Of a stretch of 64,000 nt of DNA, positions 44,386 to 53,469 are shown in pieces. Within the stretch, counting starts at the first letter, position 1. Every line of letters begins with the position of its first letter. Source of the DNA: Mucilaginibacter endophyticus. GTDB taxonomy: Bacteria > Bacteroidota > Bacteroidia > Sphingobacteriales > Sphingobacteriaceae. A program made the position numbers and the translations under genes. The notes beneath the pieces are model-generated. The model saw only the letters and a program-made list of their open reading frames with translations. It ran no database searches and was not told the DNA's origin. The stretch is taken from positions 62,001 through 126,000 of the forward strand of contig NZ_QPCG01000012.1 of the NCBI RefSeq assembly GCF_003351025.1. Reading direction: 5' to 3'.

Positions 44386-45522
44386 TTATTCAAAATAATT
44401 AAGCGTATTAAAACCGCCTTTTCTCAGGTATTCGTCTTTTTTTACCAAATGCAGATCGACAAGTACCATATCGGTCACCAGCGCCTGCAGGTCATATTTA
44501 GGTTTCCAGCCCAATTTATTATACGCTTTGGTAGCATCACCAATTAACAGATCAACTTCTGTTGGCCTGAAATAACGGGGATCTACCTTAACTACTGTCT
44601 GCCCAAATCTTAGTGCATCCAAATTCAAGCCAAGCGTGGTAGCACGTTCCTCATCTATATCAATGATCACGCCACGTTCATTTTCATCCTTCCCGCTAAA
44701 TTCAACCTCTATACCCAGCTCTATAAATGCCATCCTGATAAAGTCGCGCACGGTTGTTGTTACACCTGTTGCTATTACAAAATCCTCGGCAGTTTCCTGC
44801 TGCAGCATCAGCCACATGGCTTCTACGTAATCTTTGGCATGTCCCCAATCGCGTTGTGCCGAAAGGGTGCCCACATACAGGCAATTTTGCAGGCCAAGTG
44901 CTATTTTGGATGCCGCGCGTGTAATTTTACGGGTGACAAAAGTTTCGCCCCGTACCGGGCTTTCATGATTAAAAAGAATCCCATTACAGGCATACATGCC
45001 GTAAGCTTCGCGATAGTTAACTACAATCCAATAACCATATAGTTTTGCAACAGCGTACGGTGAGCGCGGGTAAAAAGGAGTAGTTTCACTTTGCGGTACC
45101 GCCTGCACCAGGCCATAAAGCTCTGATGTGGAAGCCTGGTAAACACGCGTCTTTTTGGTAAGATCAAGAAGTCGGACTGCTTCAAGAATGCGTAAAGTGC
45201 CAACGCCATCGGCGTTAGCCGTATATTCGGGTGTTTCAAAGCTCACCTTTACGTGGCTTTGGGCAGCAAGATTATAAATTTCGTCGGGCTGAACTTCCTG
45301 TATAAGCCTGATAAGGTTAGTTGAATCGGTAAGATCACCATAATGAAGCCTGAATTTAACATTGGGTTCATGCGGATCATGATATAAATGATCAATCCTG
45401 TCTGTATTTAATAATGATGAGCGGCGTTTAACCCCATGCACCTCATAACCCTTTTTCAGCAAAAACTCTGCTAAATAAGCGCCATCCTGCCCTGTTATTC
45501 CTGTTATTAAAGCCTTTTTCAT
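44386..45522 (-). CDS. gmd: GDP-mannose 4,6-dehydratase
   Basis: Converts GDP-mannose to GDP-4-keto-6-deoxymannose, the precursor of GDP-fucose and related deoxy sugars for surface glycans. The 378-residue SDR enzyme has the Rossmann motif 'ALITGITGQDGAYLAEFLL' at its N-terminus, the catalytic 'QASTSELYG' threonine/glutamate and the YxxxK 'YPRSPYAVAKLYGYW'. I start at ATG 45520-45522 (MKKALITG); a longer frame reaching 45555 crosses an inverted repeat and lacks family support. No fucose synthase (fcl) is adjacent. Confidence 0.95.
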   Translation of the reverse strand: MKKALITGITGQDGAYLAEFLLKKGYEVHGVKRRSSLLNTDRIDHLYHDPHEPNVKFRLHYGDLTDSTNLIRLIQEVQPDEIYNLAAQSHVKVSFETPEYTANADGVGTLRILEAVRLLDLTKKTRVYQASTSELYGLVQAVPQSETTPFYPRSPYAVAKLYGYWIVVNYREAYGMYACNGILFNHESPVRGETFVTRKITRAASKIALGLQNCLYVGTLSAQRDWGHAKDYVEAMWLMLQQETAEDFVIATGVTTTVRDFIRMAFIELGIEVEFSGKDENERGVIIDIDEERATTLGLNLDALRFGQTVVKVDPRYFRPTEVDLLIGDATKAYNKLGWKPKYDLQALVTDMVLVDLHLVKKDEYLRKGGFNTLNYFE

Positions 45523-45538
45523 TAATAAATAGCGTACA

Positions 45539-45575
45539 TGTATTGTGCAATACAATAATATCCAATTTTATTGTA
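45539..45575 (-). promoter_or_regulatory. Two overlapping inverted repeats upstream of gmd
   Basis: TGTATTG-TG-CAATACA (45539-45554) and TACAATAA-N9-TTATTGTA (45551-45575) share four bases, so the two hairpins would exclude each other in RNA. As DNA they form a cluster of ATTGTA/TACAAT half-sites just upstream of gmd. Either reading suggests regulation, but no promoter box is visible to decide between them. Confidence 0.4.
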
Positions 45576-45658
45576 ATTACGTCCATAACGCTTAATATAT
45601 AAGACAGGCAGCGGTTAATGCTACTGTTAAATGACTGATGAGGATATTAAATAAACAA

Positions 45659-45678
45659 CCGGAACAATCAAATTCCGG
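45659..45678 (-). terminator. Terminator of the DUF3109 gene
   Basis: CCGGAA / TTCCGG stem with an 8-base loop, followed on the minus strand by TTGTTTATTT. It overlaps the TGA stop codon at 45668-45670. Confidence 0.65.
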
Positions 45679-46231
45679 CTACGGTATCTTCCAGTTCCTT
45701 GTACCAATCGGCACCATATTTACGGATAAGCGGATCTTTTAAAAACTCGTGGACGCGCACTTTCAACTCGTCGCCAAATGAACATGCAGGGCTGCAGATA
45801 TTCCACCTGTCATAGTTTAAAACATCAAACTCAGGATATGAGGTGATGCGGATAGGATATAAATGGCAGGAGATAGGCTTTTTCCAGTTAACAGCACCTT
45901 CTTCGTAGGCTTTTTCAATACCACATTTGGTAATGCCGTTTTCCCATATTACATAAGCGCATTCTTTATTGGTATCAACACAAGGAGTAGTATAATCGCC
46001 TTCAAAATCGGTTACATATACGCCGTCCTGCTCAATTGTTTTGATGCCTTTTGCAGTAAGGTAAGGTTTCACTTTAGGGTAGATCTCTTTCAGGATATCA
46101 AGCTCGTCGGCATTGAGCGGGGCACCCGAATCGCCTTCAAGACAGCAGGCTCCTTTGCACTTGTTTAAGTTACATACAAAATTTTCCTTTACTACATCTT
46201 CGTGCAGTAACACATTGCCAACCTCAATCAT
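45668..46231 (-). CDS. DUF3109 cysteine-rich protein
   Basis: A 187-residue protein of the DUF3109 family. It has conserved cysteine groups in the pattern of a metal or Fe-S site: 'CNLNKCKGACCLEGDSGAPL' near the N-terminus, then 'TPCVDTNKECAYVIW', 'GITKCGIEKAYEEGAVNWKKPISCHLYP' and 'NICSPACSFGD'. The layout resembles YkgJ/FliB-type zinc or iron-cluster proteins. No reaction is known. It is 10 bases downstream of the DUF3108 gene and ends in a terminator. Confidence 0.85.
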   Translation of the reverse strand: MIEVGNVLLHEDVVKENFVCNLNKCKGACCLEGDSGAPLNADELDILKEIYPKVKPYLTAKGIKTIEQDGVYVTDFEGDYTTPCVDTNKECAYVIWENGITKCGIEKAYEEGAVNWKKPISCHLYPIRITSYPEFDVLNYDRWNICSPACSFGDELKVRVHEFLKDPLIRKYGADWYKELEDTVAGI

Positions 46232-46241
46232 CTTTTTAAAA

Positions 46242-47036
46242 TCAATCTTTAATAGGATTTAACGGATACTTAAGTCCCGATGCCGATTTCAGGTCCATCG
46301 TTACACTACCAATCAGCACTTCAACATGGGCTTTTACCGGTATCCTGTTTTTATCATTAGTAACCCAAAGGTACAACTTACTGTTCTTCCGGAAAATACG
46401 CCCCGGAATAATTGCCGGGCTAAATTTAAGACAATTAAACTTACCAAGCGAACACTCAACCGTTTCGGTACCCACATAGGTTATCTGCATACTGTGAAAG
46501 CCATCCTCCAAAAAGTATTGCAGATCAAAGGTATCCCCCTCGTGCAGCTTTGAAACATCAATAGCCCGAGCGAAATAATAGGCCGATACAAAATCAAAAG
46601 ACTCTCCCTTATACCCGAATGTTCCCTTATTCGCCGTTACCTTTTTATCTTTCTGATCGAAGGTAACATTGTCTGTATGCCTGTACTTGCCTTCCCTCCT
46701 GTTTTCAGTATAAAAATAGGGCATCAGCGTTGTCTGATCAACGTATGATTCATAACGGTTACGCACCTTGTAAAACAGGTCGAAGGAGCCCGCCGTTTTG
46801 CCCTCAGCAACAAGGTGGAACGTTGGACGGTCATTATATTTTTTATCGCTGGCCTCTACCTTAATGGTAGCCTCGGCAGCGGTAAAAAAGCCGTACTTCA
46901 TCTTGTAATCCAGTTGTTCGCCAGCTTTGAAAATCGATTCGTTGATCTTTTTCAACTCCTGGGCAGATACCCCGGAACAACAAACTATAAAAAGCAGTAC
47001 AGTAAAAAAATATTTATTTATCAGCAGTTTTTTCAT
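46242..47036 (-). CDS. DUF3108 exported protein
   Basis: A 264-residue protein with a signal peptide ending near 'CSGVSAQ' and the DUF3108 beta-rich fold ('FKAGEQLDYKMKYGFFTAAEATIKVE', 'ENRREGKYRHTDNVTFDQ', 'LKFSPAIIPGRIFRKNSKLYLWVTND'). Members are periplasmic or outer-membrane-linked and their job is not known. It probably forms an operon with DUF3109, with DUF2480 upstream (93 bases). Confidence 0.85.
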   Translation of the reverse strand: MKKLLINKYFFTVLLFIVCCSGVSAQELKKINESIFKAGEQLDYKMKYGFFTAAEATIKVEASDKKYNDRPTFHLVAEGKTAGSFDLFYKVRNRYESYVDQTTLMPYFYTENRREGKYRHTDNVTFDQKDKKVTANKGTFGYKGESFDFVSAYYFARAIDVSKLHEGDTFDLQYFLEDGFHSMQITYVGTETVECSLGKFNCLKFSPAIIPGRIFRKNSKLYLWVTNDKNRIPVKAHVEVLIGSVTMDLKSASGLKYPLNPIKD

Positions 47037-47129
47037 TGATTAATAGCCCCTTTTGCAGGACTTGTGATAAGACAACTGCTATTATAAATGGTTTAAACCT
47101 ATTTTTATTGCGTACTGCTACTTAAAAAC

Positions 47130-47645
47130 TTAGTCCTTACGCTTATAGATAGGAACGGTTGAGCATGGCTCACCAAACATGAGGCTTTTCACCACGGCAG
47201 TTAGCTTTTTAGTGATCTCCACATAAGCAGATGTTGGCACTTCTGTATCGCCACAACCTTTCAGCACAATGCGCTGCCCGCGGTATTGTTCAAAATCGGC
47301 TTTAGCTATCTCCTTTTCAAAAAGCACAGTTTCAAGTACATCCTTATCGCCAAAAACTATTTCGCGGGCGTAAGGGGCCATACGGTTAGCCAGCAACATA
47401 TACGCCCATGCAGGTACAATAGCGTCGGCAGAGCAGGTAATTCCTACGTTCTTGCCCTCGTATTGCGCCCAGTCATGTTCTTTTATAAAGTCCCTGAAAT
47501 CCTTCTCCTTTAAAATAAGGCCATGGAAAAGATTTTCTTTTATATCGTATATGACGCGCTCGCCGGCAGGATAAAAATCTGCCGGGTCTAAGGTAACCAA
47601 GCCACTCTGAGCTACCTTATTTACTATGTTTTCCTGGATATCCAT
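47130..47645 (-). CDS. DUF2480 family protein
   Basis: A 171-residue cytoplasmic protein of DUF2480, a family found mostly in Bacteroidota: 'IVNKVAQSGLVTLDPADFYPAGERVIYDIKENLFHGLILKEKDFRDFIKEHDW', with 'GCGDTEVPTSAYVEITKKL' and 'MFGEPCSTVPIYKRK' near the end. Its function is unknown. I start at the fifth codon (MDIQENIV, 47645), which matches how the family begins; an ATG at 47657 is also possible. AGCTAAAAGC word-repeat bases lie just upstream. Confidence 0.85.
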   Translation of the reverse strand: MDIQENIVNKVAQSGLVTLDPADFYPAGERVIYDIKENLFHGLILKEKDFRDFIKEHDWAQYEGKNVGITCSADAIVPAWAYMLLANRMAPYAREIVFGDKDVLETVLFEKEIAKADFEQYRGQRIVLKGCGDTEVPTSAYVEITKKLTAVVKSLMFGEPCSTVPIYKRKD

Positions 47646-47743
47646 ACCGTTTATCATGAAAGCTAAAAGCTTGACGCCGCTTAGCCGGGTTCTTAAATAT
47701 TACTTCTAACCGCCTTATATAAAAACACTATAGTCAGTATATA

Positions 47744-47783
47744 AAACAAAAAATCCGGGAGCGGCTTAACGCTACTCCCGGAT
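47744..47783 (-). terminator. Strong terminator after the PpiD-like gene
   Basis: ATCCGGGAG / CTCCCGGAT perfect 9-bp stem (47753-47761 and 47775-47783), extended inward by GCG pairs, then TTTTTTGTTTT on the minus strand. It ends the transcript that carries the PpiD-like chaperone. Confidence 0.9.
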
Positions 47784-47805
47784 ACAAATTTACTTTAAAT
47801 TTTAT

Positions 47806-49935
47806 TTAGAAAAATTTAGCTCTGTTATCTTTTACAATTGCATTATCTTTTAATGCATCCAGAACTAAGCCTTGTGAACGTTGTAACAGTGCCTGGCCAA
47901 TTTGCTCTTTTTGTTTAACAGCATTACCAAGTGCAGGCGGGTTAGTGAAACCATTAACCACAAACACATAAACGCCTTGAGCACCGTCAACCGGTTTTGA
48001 AATTTTGTTAACTGCTGAGCCAAATACAGAACCAATAACTTTGTATTCTGCAGATTGACCAGGGATGATCGGGTTAGCGAAAACAATGTTTTCAACCGGA
48101 ACCACTTTGCTGTTTACTTTTTGAGCAACCTGGTCGATAGAAGCGCCGCCGCCAAGGGCCGAGTCAAATTTCTCTTTCAGTTGTTTAGCTTTAACCTCAT
48201 TACGTACCATTGGCTCAATTTGCTTTTTAACAGCTTCAAGAGCTAATGTACCTTTAGGCTTGATCTCGGTAAGGCGGGTTACGATATATTGGTCACCTAC
48301 AGTAAATACTTTATCAGTGATATCGCCTTTTTCGGCTTTGTAAGCCCATCTAACTACATCACGGGCGTTATCCAAACCTGGCAGGCCAGAAGCTATAGCG
48401 GTAACATCTTCGGCAGTACGTGGTTTTAACCCTTCTTTTTTAGCCTCAGCTTCAAAGTTATCAGATGTTAACGAAGCTAAAAATGCTTGTGCTTTGCTGT
48501 AAGCTACAGTTTGTGTTTTGCTGCTTGCAGTTAAAGGTTTATCAACCACGCCAACTTTAACCAGTTTTACAGAACCTTTTTGATCTTCAACCTGGATAAC
48601 ATGGTAACCAAATTGCGATTTTACAACAAGGATATCGCCTTTGTTTGCTTTGAAAGCAGCATTGTAATATTCAGGAACTAATGCGCCCTGACCGCCACCC
48701 ATAACGCCATTGGCATCAAATGATGGAATTTCACCGCCTTTTACAGCGCTGCCTTTATCGGCCGAGAAAGTTGTTGCCAATTCGGCAAATGACTTACCGC
48801 CCTGGATTAATTTTTTGATTGAATCCGCTTTAGCTTTTGCTTTATCCTCGCCACCTGCAGATGCAAGGTCGATCAGGATGTGCCTTGTTTTAACTGAGTC
48901 AAAAGTAGTTTTGCTGTCAACCAGTTTAGCTATTTTGTAGCTACCGTTTTCAATGTAAGGGCCGTATACGAATCCTTTGGCAGCGCTAAACATGGTTGTA
49001 TCCAGTTTAGGGTCAAGGCTGCCTTTACGCTGATAGGCTAAAGGCGCTTTTGTTTCGGCATTGATCTGAACAAAAAGCGAATCGTTATTAGTTGTCTTAA
49101 ATTCGTTCGCTAATTTTTCTGCCTGTAGTTTAACTGCAGCTGAGTCTTCCTTTGAAGGGGCAGCGTTAAAAGTAACATATTCAAAATCCCTTAACTCCTG
49201 TGGCGTTTTGAACTGAGCTTTGTGAGCATCGTAATATGCGCTGTAATCGCCATCAGTTAAAGTAACTTTAGCGTCAGGGATTGAAGCGTAATCAAGCGAT
49301 ACATATTTAAAGTTAACCAGCTTGTTTTTTGCTTCGTAGTCATCCGTAGCTTCAAGCGAGTTTACATAAAGGCCATTGGTAACCAATGTCATGTATTTGG
49401 TAGCTTTTTTAGCTTCAATTAAGTCAACAACAAAGTTATGCCATGCTTCTTTTTGAGCAGGATCGGCTTTACCTGATTGAAGGTAGGCTTTAAACTGGTT
49501 GTACTTGTTGCGGTCAAACTGGCCTGTTTGCTGATCGGCAAACTGACGGGCAATCTGAGGGTCAGGATTATTGTCGCCAATCATCACACTCATTTCGTCG
49601 TCACCAACTGTAAGGCCAAGTTTTTCAATTTCTTTGCCTATCAGCATCTGGCTTAAATACTGGTTCCAGGTAGTTTCCTGCAAATAGCTTGCTATCTGCG
49701 GAGAAATGCTCTGTCCCTGCTGTTTGAACTGCGCTGAATTTTGCTCCAGCTTTTCGTTGAATTTGTCATAGGGCACTTTTTCGCCGTTTACAACGGCAAG
49801 CTCGTTACTATCGTCCCTGAAAAAGGAACCGCCCGATCTTACAACTTCGCTCACAATAAATGCAAGCAGCGCGAGGCCAATAAAGAATGCGAGAATCTTC
49901 CCCATTCTTTCGCGCAAAAAACCCATTATACCCAT
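47806..49935 (-). CDS. PpiD/SurA-like peptidylprolyl isomerase
   Basis: A 709-residue periplasmic folding factor held by one N-terminal transmembrane helix ('MGKILAFFIGLALLAFIVSEVV'). A SurA_N-type chaperone region (about 30-200) precedes a rotamase/PPIC domain near 345-460 ('VKTRHILIDLASAGGEDKAKAKADSIKKL', 'FAELATTFSADKGSAVKGGEI', 'GYHVIQVEDQKG'). A second, degenerate rotamase-like region may follow. It is the last gene of the purQ-coaX-barrel-lptC-ppiD series and probably helps fold outer-membrane barrels. Confidence 0.92.
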   Translation of the reverse strand: MGIMGFLRERMGKILAFFIGLALLAFIVSEVVRSGGSFFRDDSNELAVVNGEKVPYDKFNEKLEQNSAQFKQQGQSISPQIASYLQETTWNQYLSQMLIGKEIEKLGLTVGDDEMSVMIGDNNPDPQIARQFADQQTGQFDRNKYNQFKAYLQSGKADPAQKEAWHNFVVDLIEAKKATKYMTLVTNGLYVNSLEATDDYEAKNKLVNFKYVSLDYASIPDAKVTLTDGDYSAYYDAHKAQFKTPQELRDFEYVTFNAAPSKEDSAAVKLQAEKLANEFKTTNNDSLFVQINAETKAPLAYQRKGSLDPKLDTTMFSAAKGFVYGPYIENGSYKIAKLVDSKTTFDSVKTRHILIDLASAGGEDKAKAKADSIKKLIQGGKSFAELATTFSADKGSAVKGGEIPSFDANGVMGGGQGALVPEYYNAAFKANKGDILVVKSQFGYHVIQVEDQKGSVKLVKVGVVDKPLTASSKTQTVAYSKAQAFLASLTSDNFEAEAKKEGLKPRTAEDVTAIASGLPGLDNARDVVRWAYKAEKGDITDKVFTVGDQYIVTRLTEIKPKGTLALEAVKKQIEPMVRNEVKAKQLKEKFDSALGGGASIDQVAQKVNSKVVPVENIVFANPIIPGQSAEYKVIGSVFGSAVNKISKPVDGAQGVYVFVVNGFTNPPALGNAVKQKEQIGQALLQRSQGLVLDALKDNAIVKDNRAKFF

Positions 49936-50031
49936 ATTACATTTATAATTATTCTATTCTTTTTTAAAGAGGGCGCAAGATACAATTTTTACTAAAATTC
50001 TATAACACAAAATTTTCGTTAAAAAAAGTCA

Positions 50032-50610
50032 TTATTGTGTCGCTTTTTCATCCACATGGAATATGCCCGTACTACTTTTAAAGGAAGGATTTAATAGCTT
50101 GTCATCGCTTTCAAAGGTATCGCCGTTCATGACGTTGCCTCCGCTAAGGGTGGCTTGTACCGGTTTATTGGAGTAAACACGTTTGGTTACCTGGTCCCAA
50201 AATAATTCTTTTGATTTAAAGGTTTCGCCTTTGGCATTGGTTGCAACCACGTTACCGTGAAATTCGATAAGCTTTTCCTTCTCCCGTTGAATGCCGGTAT
50301 CGGCAATGATATTTCCCGCAAAGTCGCCGGTAGCACGATCATAATAATCGATCTTGACACCTTTAGGCATAATTTTATAAGGCTTCTTGATCTGGTACTC
50401 AACCATAAGCGGAGCCGTAAGATGGATCTCCACCTTTGTCGAATCGCTCATGATCACATCGAGCCCGGTAGTGCGCTGGGCTACGGTATCAACTTCATTA
50501 GCTGATATTTCCCTAACTTTTTTCAGATCGTTTTCGCACGAGGACAGGAAAGCCGCCAATGGCAACAATAACAGGCATAATACCGGTATGTTAACTGCAG
50601 GGCGGCTCAT
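50032..50610 (-). CDS. lptC: LPS export protein LptC
   Basis: A 192-residue protein anchored at the inner membrane ('LLLLPLAAFLSSCEND', which also reads as a lipobox) with the OstA/LptC beta-jellyroll ('IMSDSTKVEIHLTAPLMVEYQ', 'KEKLIEFHGNVVATNAKGETFKSKELFWDQ'). LptC passes lipopolysaccharide from LptBFG to LptA. A lipoprotein-type anchor instead of a transmembrane helix is common in Bacteroidota. It follows the outer-membrane barrel gene by nine bases. Confidence 0.85.
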   Translation of the reverse strand: MSRPAVNIPVLCLLLLPLAAFLSSCENDLKKVREISANEVDTVAQRTTGLDVIMSDSTKVEIHLTAPLMVEYQIKKPYKIMPKGVKIDYYDRATGDFAGNIIADTGIQREKEKLIEFHGNVVATNAKGETFKSKELFWDQVTKRVYSNKPVQATLSGGNVMNGDTFESDDKLLNPSFKSSTGIFHVDEKATQ

Positions 50611-50619
50611 GACAGCGAA

Positions 50620-51942
50620 TTAGTCAAATTTATATTTGGTAAACCACTTATCATTAAGCGTAAAGCCAAGGTGGATGTTAACGTAGTTTTCTTTAACCAA
50701 ACCATTAACCAATGAACCACGCTGACCAACTTCAGCAGCGATGTTGATCTTGTAGTAACTACCGTTGTTTGAGCGCAGCGGTAATCCTAATCCTATAGTA
50801 CCGGCATACCTTTTAATGGTGCGGCCGTTGATGTGCATATAAGTTTCATCATAAAGAGCACCTAAACGGTAATCAACAGTGGCAAGGTAGTTTCTGATGG
50901 TTGAGATATTAGGCGTATATGAACCACCTATGTTGAATGTTTTGCTATCCTGTAAGCCCTGGTTTACACCGGCAATTGATAAGTCAGACCATTTACCCAT
51001 AGAGTAATCGGCACCAACAAGAAACTTGCCATCGTTTTGAAAAGAGATACCGAACCTGTTGATCTGCGGTAATTTCAGTTTTGATTTTGGGCCGGTTGTA
51101 CTAACCACACTATCAGCAGCTATGTCCTGGTTACCATTGGCATCATTAAAATACTGGCTAACAACAAAGCTGCTTTGCGTATGCAGCTTTGTACCCGCCG
51201 AAGCCGAATAGCCGAAAACGAGGTGTTTTGTTTCAGAAAAATCAAATGAATATTGCAAACCGTAATCGTAGTTGATACCACCAATGGCATTGCTCGATTC
51301 AATTTTTGAATTTATTGCACCTGCAAGATTAGGGATTTCGGTGGTGGCAATATCTTTGATGTTACCAAATATGTATGATACGTTTGCACCTAACAGCAAG
51401 TGCTTGCCTATACCAAAACCATATCCAAAATATGCTTTTGATAAGCTACCATCGCCGCTGTAGCTATAATTGGTTACGTTGGTATCAGCAGGCGAGCCTG
51501 AATTTCCCATTTTATTAACCGTTCTTTTATAGTTGTAACCACGCTCACTGTATGGCAACAAACCAAAGCTTAATGCCGAACGCTTTGAAGTAGGGATAGC
51601 GAACGCGATATGATTAAGCCTGAAATTACTGTTTTTTTGACTTGCCGCTCCTGTTTGGTTCAGTGTTAAAAAGTTGGCATATAAACCAACGTCAATAGTT
51701 GTAAGGTTAACGGCGCCGTATGATGCCGGGTTTATAACGTTGATGTTATTAAAAAAACCTATTTTGTTGGTAGCAACAGCTATACCGCCCATACCTATAT
51801 TCTGGCCCATAAGTTGAGGATCAATATCGCCAATACCGTAACGTGAATATGGAGAGCTTGAAGTTGCCGTTGATTGCGCGTGTACAGAGAAAGCGGCAAC
51901 AGCCAATAAAAGTGTTATAAAAAACCGGGTATATTTAATCAT
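50620..51942 (-). CDS. FadL/OmpP1-like outer-membrane barrel protein
   Basis: A 440-residue exported protein (signal peptide ending VHAQS) that starts 'SPYSRYGIGDIDPQLMGQNIGMGGIAVATN', a typical N-terminus of Bacteroidota FadL/OmpP1-like channels, and continues as amphipathic strands. FadL proteins take up hydrophobic compounds; the ligand is unknown. It overlaps the end of coaX by eight bases and precedes lptC, an order conserved in the phylum. Confidence 0.8.
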   Translation of the reverse strand: MIKYTRFFITLLLAVAAFSVHAQSTATSSSPYSRYGIGDIDPQLMGQNIGMGGIAVATNKIGFFNNINVINPASYGAVNLTTIDVGLYANFLTLNQTGAASQKNSNFRLNHIAFAIPTSKRSALSFGLLPYSERGYNYKRTVNKMGNSGSPADTNVTNYSYSGDGSLSKAYFGYGFGIGKHLLLGANVSYIFGNIKDIATTEIPNLAGAINSKIESSNAIGGINYDYGLQYSFDFSETKHLVFGYSASAGTKLHTQSSFVVSQYFNDANGNQDIAADSVVSTTGPKSKLKLPQINRFGISFQNDGKFLVGADYSMGKWSDLSIAGVNQGLQDSKTFNIGGSYTPNISTIRNYLATVDYRLGALYDETYMHINGRTIKRYAGTIGLGLPLRSNNGSYYKINIAAEVGQRGSLVNGLVKENYVNIHLGFTLNDKWFTKYKFD

Positions 51943-52678
51943 TATGCTTTTGTATAGCTGCGTTTAATCCTTTTAAAACCAAATATGGTTCAATTTTTAT
52001 GTAGCGGGCAAAGATGCTATTTTTCAATAGAGTATCAAAAAAAATGCTGTCGCCCCCGCTTAATATAATGTTCAGTTGCTCACCGACGGTTTTATAACTT
52101 TCAATAAAACCGGTAAGCTCATATTTTATTCCGTTTTGTACTCCCGAACGGATGGCGGTTGTTGTATTGTTACCGTATGTCGTATCAAAATCAGCGTCGG
52201 CCTCAATGAGCGGCAAACCTGCCGTGTAATTATTTAAAGCCTTATAACGCATATTTAAGCCCGGCGATATACTCCCGCCAAAATAATTCCCTTCGGCATC
52301 AACACCATCATAAGTAATGGCTGTCCCTCCGGTTATTACCAGGCTGTTTTGCCCCGGGAACATGTGATACGCGCCTATAACAGCCGCCAGCCTATCGGGG
52401 CCGAGGGTTTCGGGGGTTAAATAATGGTTATTTATTCCGCTGGTCATAAATGTATTAAATTGAATCAGCGGAATTTTTTGCCCCAGTATAGCCTGCCAGG
52501 GTTCTTTACTTTTTTTTACCGATGATACAATTGCCTTAACAGGGTTGTATTTGCTAAGTAAACCATCAAGAGCTGGCTCGTCAATGGATTCATATTGGTT
52601 CGCCTCAAGCATTACATCCAGGTTAAAAACCGCGATTTTGATGAGGGTATTACCAATGTCGATAACCAGACTGGTCAT
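51935..52678 (-). CDS. coaX: Type III pantothenate kinase
   Basis: First step of coenzyme A synthesis: phosphorylates pantothenate. The 247 residues show the CoaX phosphate loop 'SLVIDIGNTLIKIAVF', 'GPDRLAAVIGAYHMF', and 'VITGGTAITYDGVDAEGNYFGGSISPGL'. It is slightly shorter than some homologues but complete. Its start overlaps the last base of purQ, and its end overlaps the barrel gene by eight bases, so three genes are coupled. Confidence 0.95.
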   Translation of the reverse strand: MTSLVIDIGNTLIKIAVFNLDVMLEANQYESIDEPALDGLLSKYNPVKAIVSSVKKSKEPWQAILGQKIPLIQFNTFMTSGINNHYLTPETLGPDRLAAVIGAYHMFPGQNSLVITGGTAITYDGVDAEGNYFGGSISPGLNMRYKALNNYTAGLPLIEADADFDTTYGNNTTTAIRSGVQNGIKYELTGFIESYKTVGEQLNIILSGGDSIFFDTLLKNSIFARYIKIEPYLVLKGLNAAIQKHND

Positions 52679-53370
52679 CAGGCCCTAACTATTGATAATA
52701 TTGATTCAAAAATAGCTAAACCGTCCTCATTGGCTAACAAGCTATCGGCAGCACGCTCAGGGTGTGGCATTAAACCAAACACATTCCTGGTTAGGTTGGT
52801 AATACCGGCTATGTTTTCCAATGAGCCGTTAGGGTTCGAATCGGCAGTGATATTACCGGCCTCATCACAATACCTGAACATTACCTGGTCATTATCATTA
52901 AGGGCTTTAATTACATCAGCATCAGCAAAGTAATTACCTTCACCATGTGCAATCGGGATCCTTAATGGTTGCTGAGGATCAAGCTGCGCTGTAAGCAGCG
53001 ACTGTGATGTTTGTGGTTTTAAGTAAATGTTGCTGCAAATAAATTTGCGGTTGCTGTTGTGCAATAAAGCACCTGACAACAAACCTGCTTCGGTCAGGAT
53101 CTGGAAACCGTTGCAGATCCCCATCACGTAACCACCTTTTGCTGCAAACTGGATCACCTCCTGCATAATTGGCGAAAAACGCGAAATAGCGCCTGAACGC
53201 AGGTAATCGCCAAATGAAAAACCACCGGGTAAAACAACAAAGTCAACACCTTGCAGATCATGATCTTTATGCCATAACCTTACTACCTGCTGACCCATTA
53301 TCTTTTCTAATACATAAATGATATCTTCATCACAATTAGAGCCGGGAAATATAACTACTCCAAACTTCAT
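52678..53370 (-). CDS. purQ: Phosphoribosylformylglycinamidine synthase subunit PurQ
   Basis: The glutaminase subunit of FGAM synthase in purine synthesis. The 230 residues are a class I glutamine amidotransferase: nucleophile C86 in 'GICNGFQIL', with H203 and E205 in 'LMPHPERAAD'. A separate PurQ implies a split PurL/PurQ/PurS enzyme here, not the fused long PurL of Bacteroides and E. coli; purL and purS are not in the window. A TAGTTTTG box at 53429-53436 lies 60 bases upstream. Confidence 0.95.
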   Translation of the reverse strand: MKFGVVIFPGSNCDEDIIYVLEKIMGQQVVRLWHKDHDLQGVDFVVLPGGFSFGDYLRSGAISRFSPIMQEVIQFAAKGGYVMGICNGFQILTEAGLLSGALLHNSNRKFICSNIYLKPQTSQSLLTAQLDPQQPLRIPIAHGEGNYFADADVIKALNDNDQVMFRYCDEAGNITADSNPNGSLENIAGITNLTRNVFGLMPHPERAADSLLANEDGLAIFESILSIVRA

Positions 53371-53428
53371 CAGTATTACTTTTAAAATGGGGTGAACCTA
53401 AATAGCTTGTTATTATAGTTTCAGGCTA

Positions 53429-53436
53429 CAAAACTA
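53429..53436 (-). promoter_or_regulatory. -7 box upstream of purQ
   Basis: TAGTTTTG on the minus strand matches TAnnTTTG and would give a leader of about 50 bases. It could drive purQ-coaX-barrel-lptC. No clear -33 TTG is visible. Confidence 0.4.
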
Positions 53437-53469
53437 ACATAACCACCGAAATAAGGACGAATGTAAAAG

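Noticed and set aside
44386..45555. Longer reading of gmd starting at 45555
   Set aside because: The extra 11 codons run through the inverted repeats and do not resemble the family N-terminus, while MKKALITG does.
51935..53370. A purQ-coaX regulatory link because the genes overlap
   Set aside because: A one-base overlap shows co-translation only. Operon neighbours of unlike function are common in this phylum.
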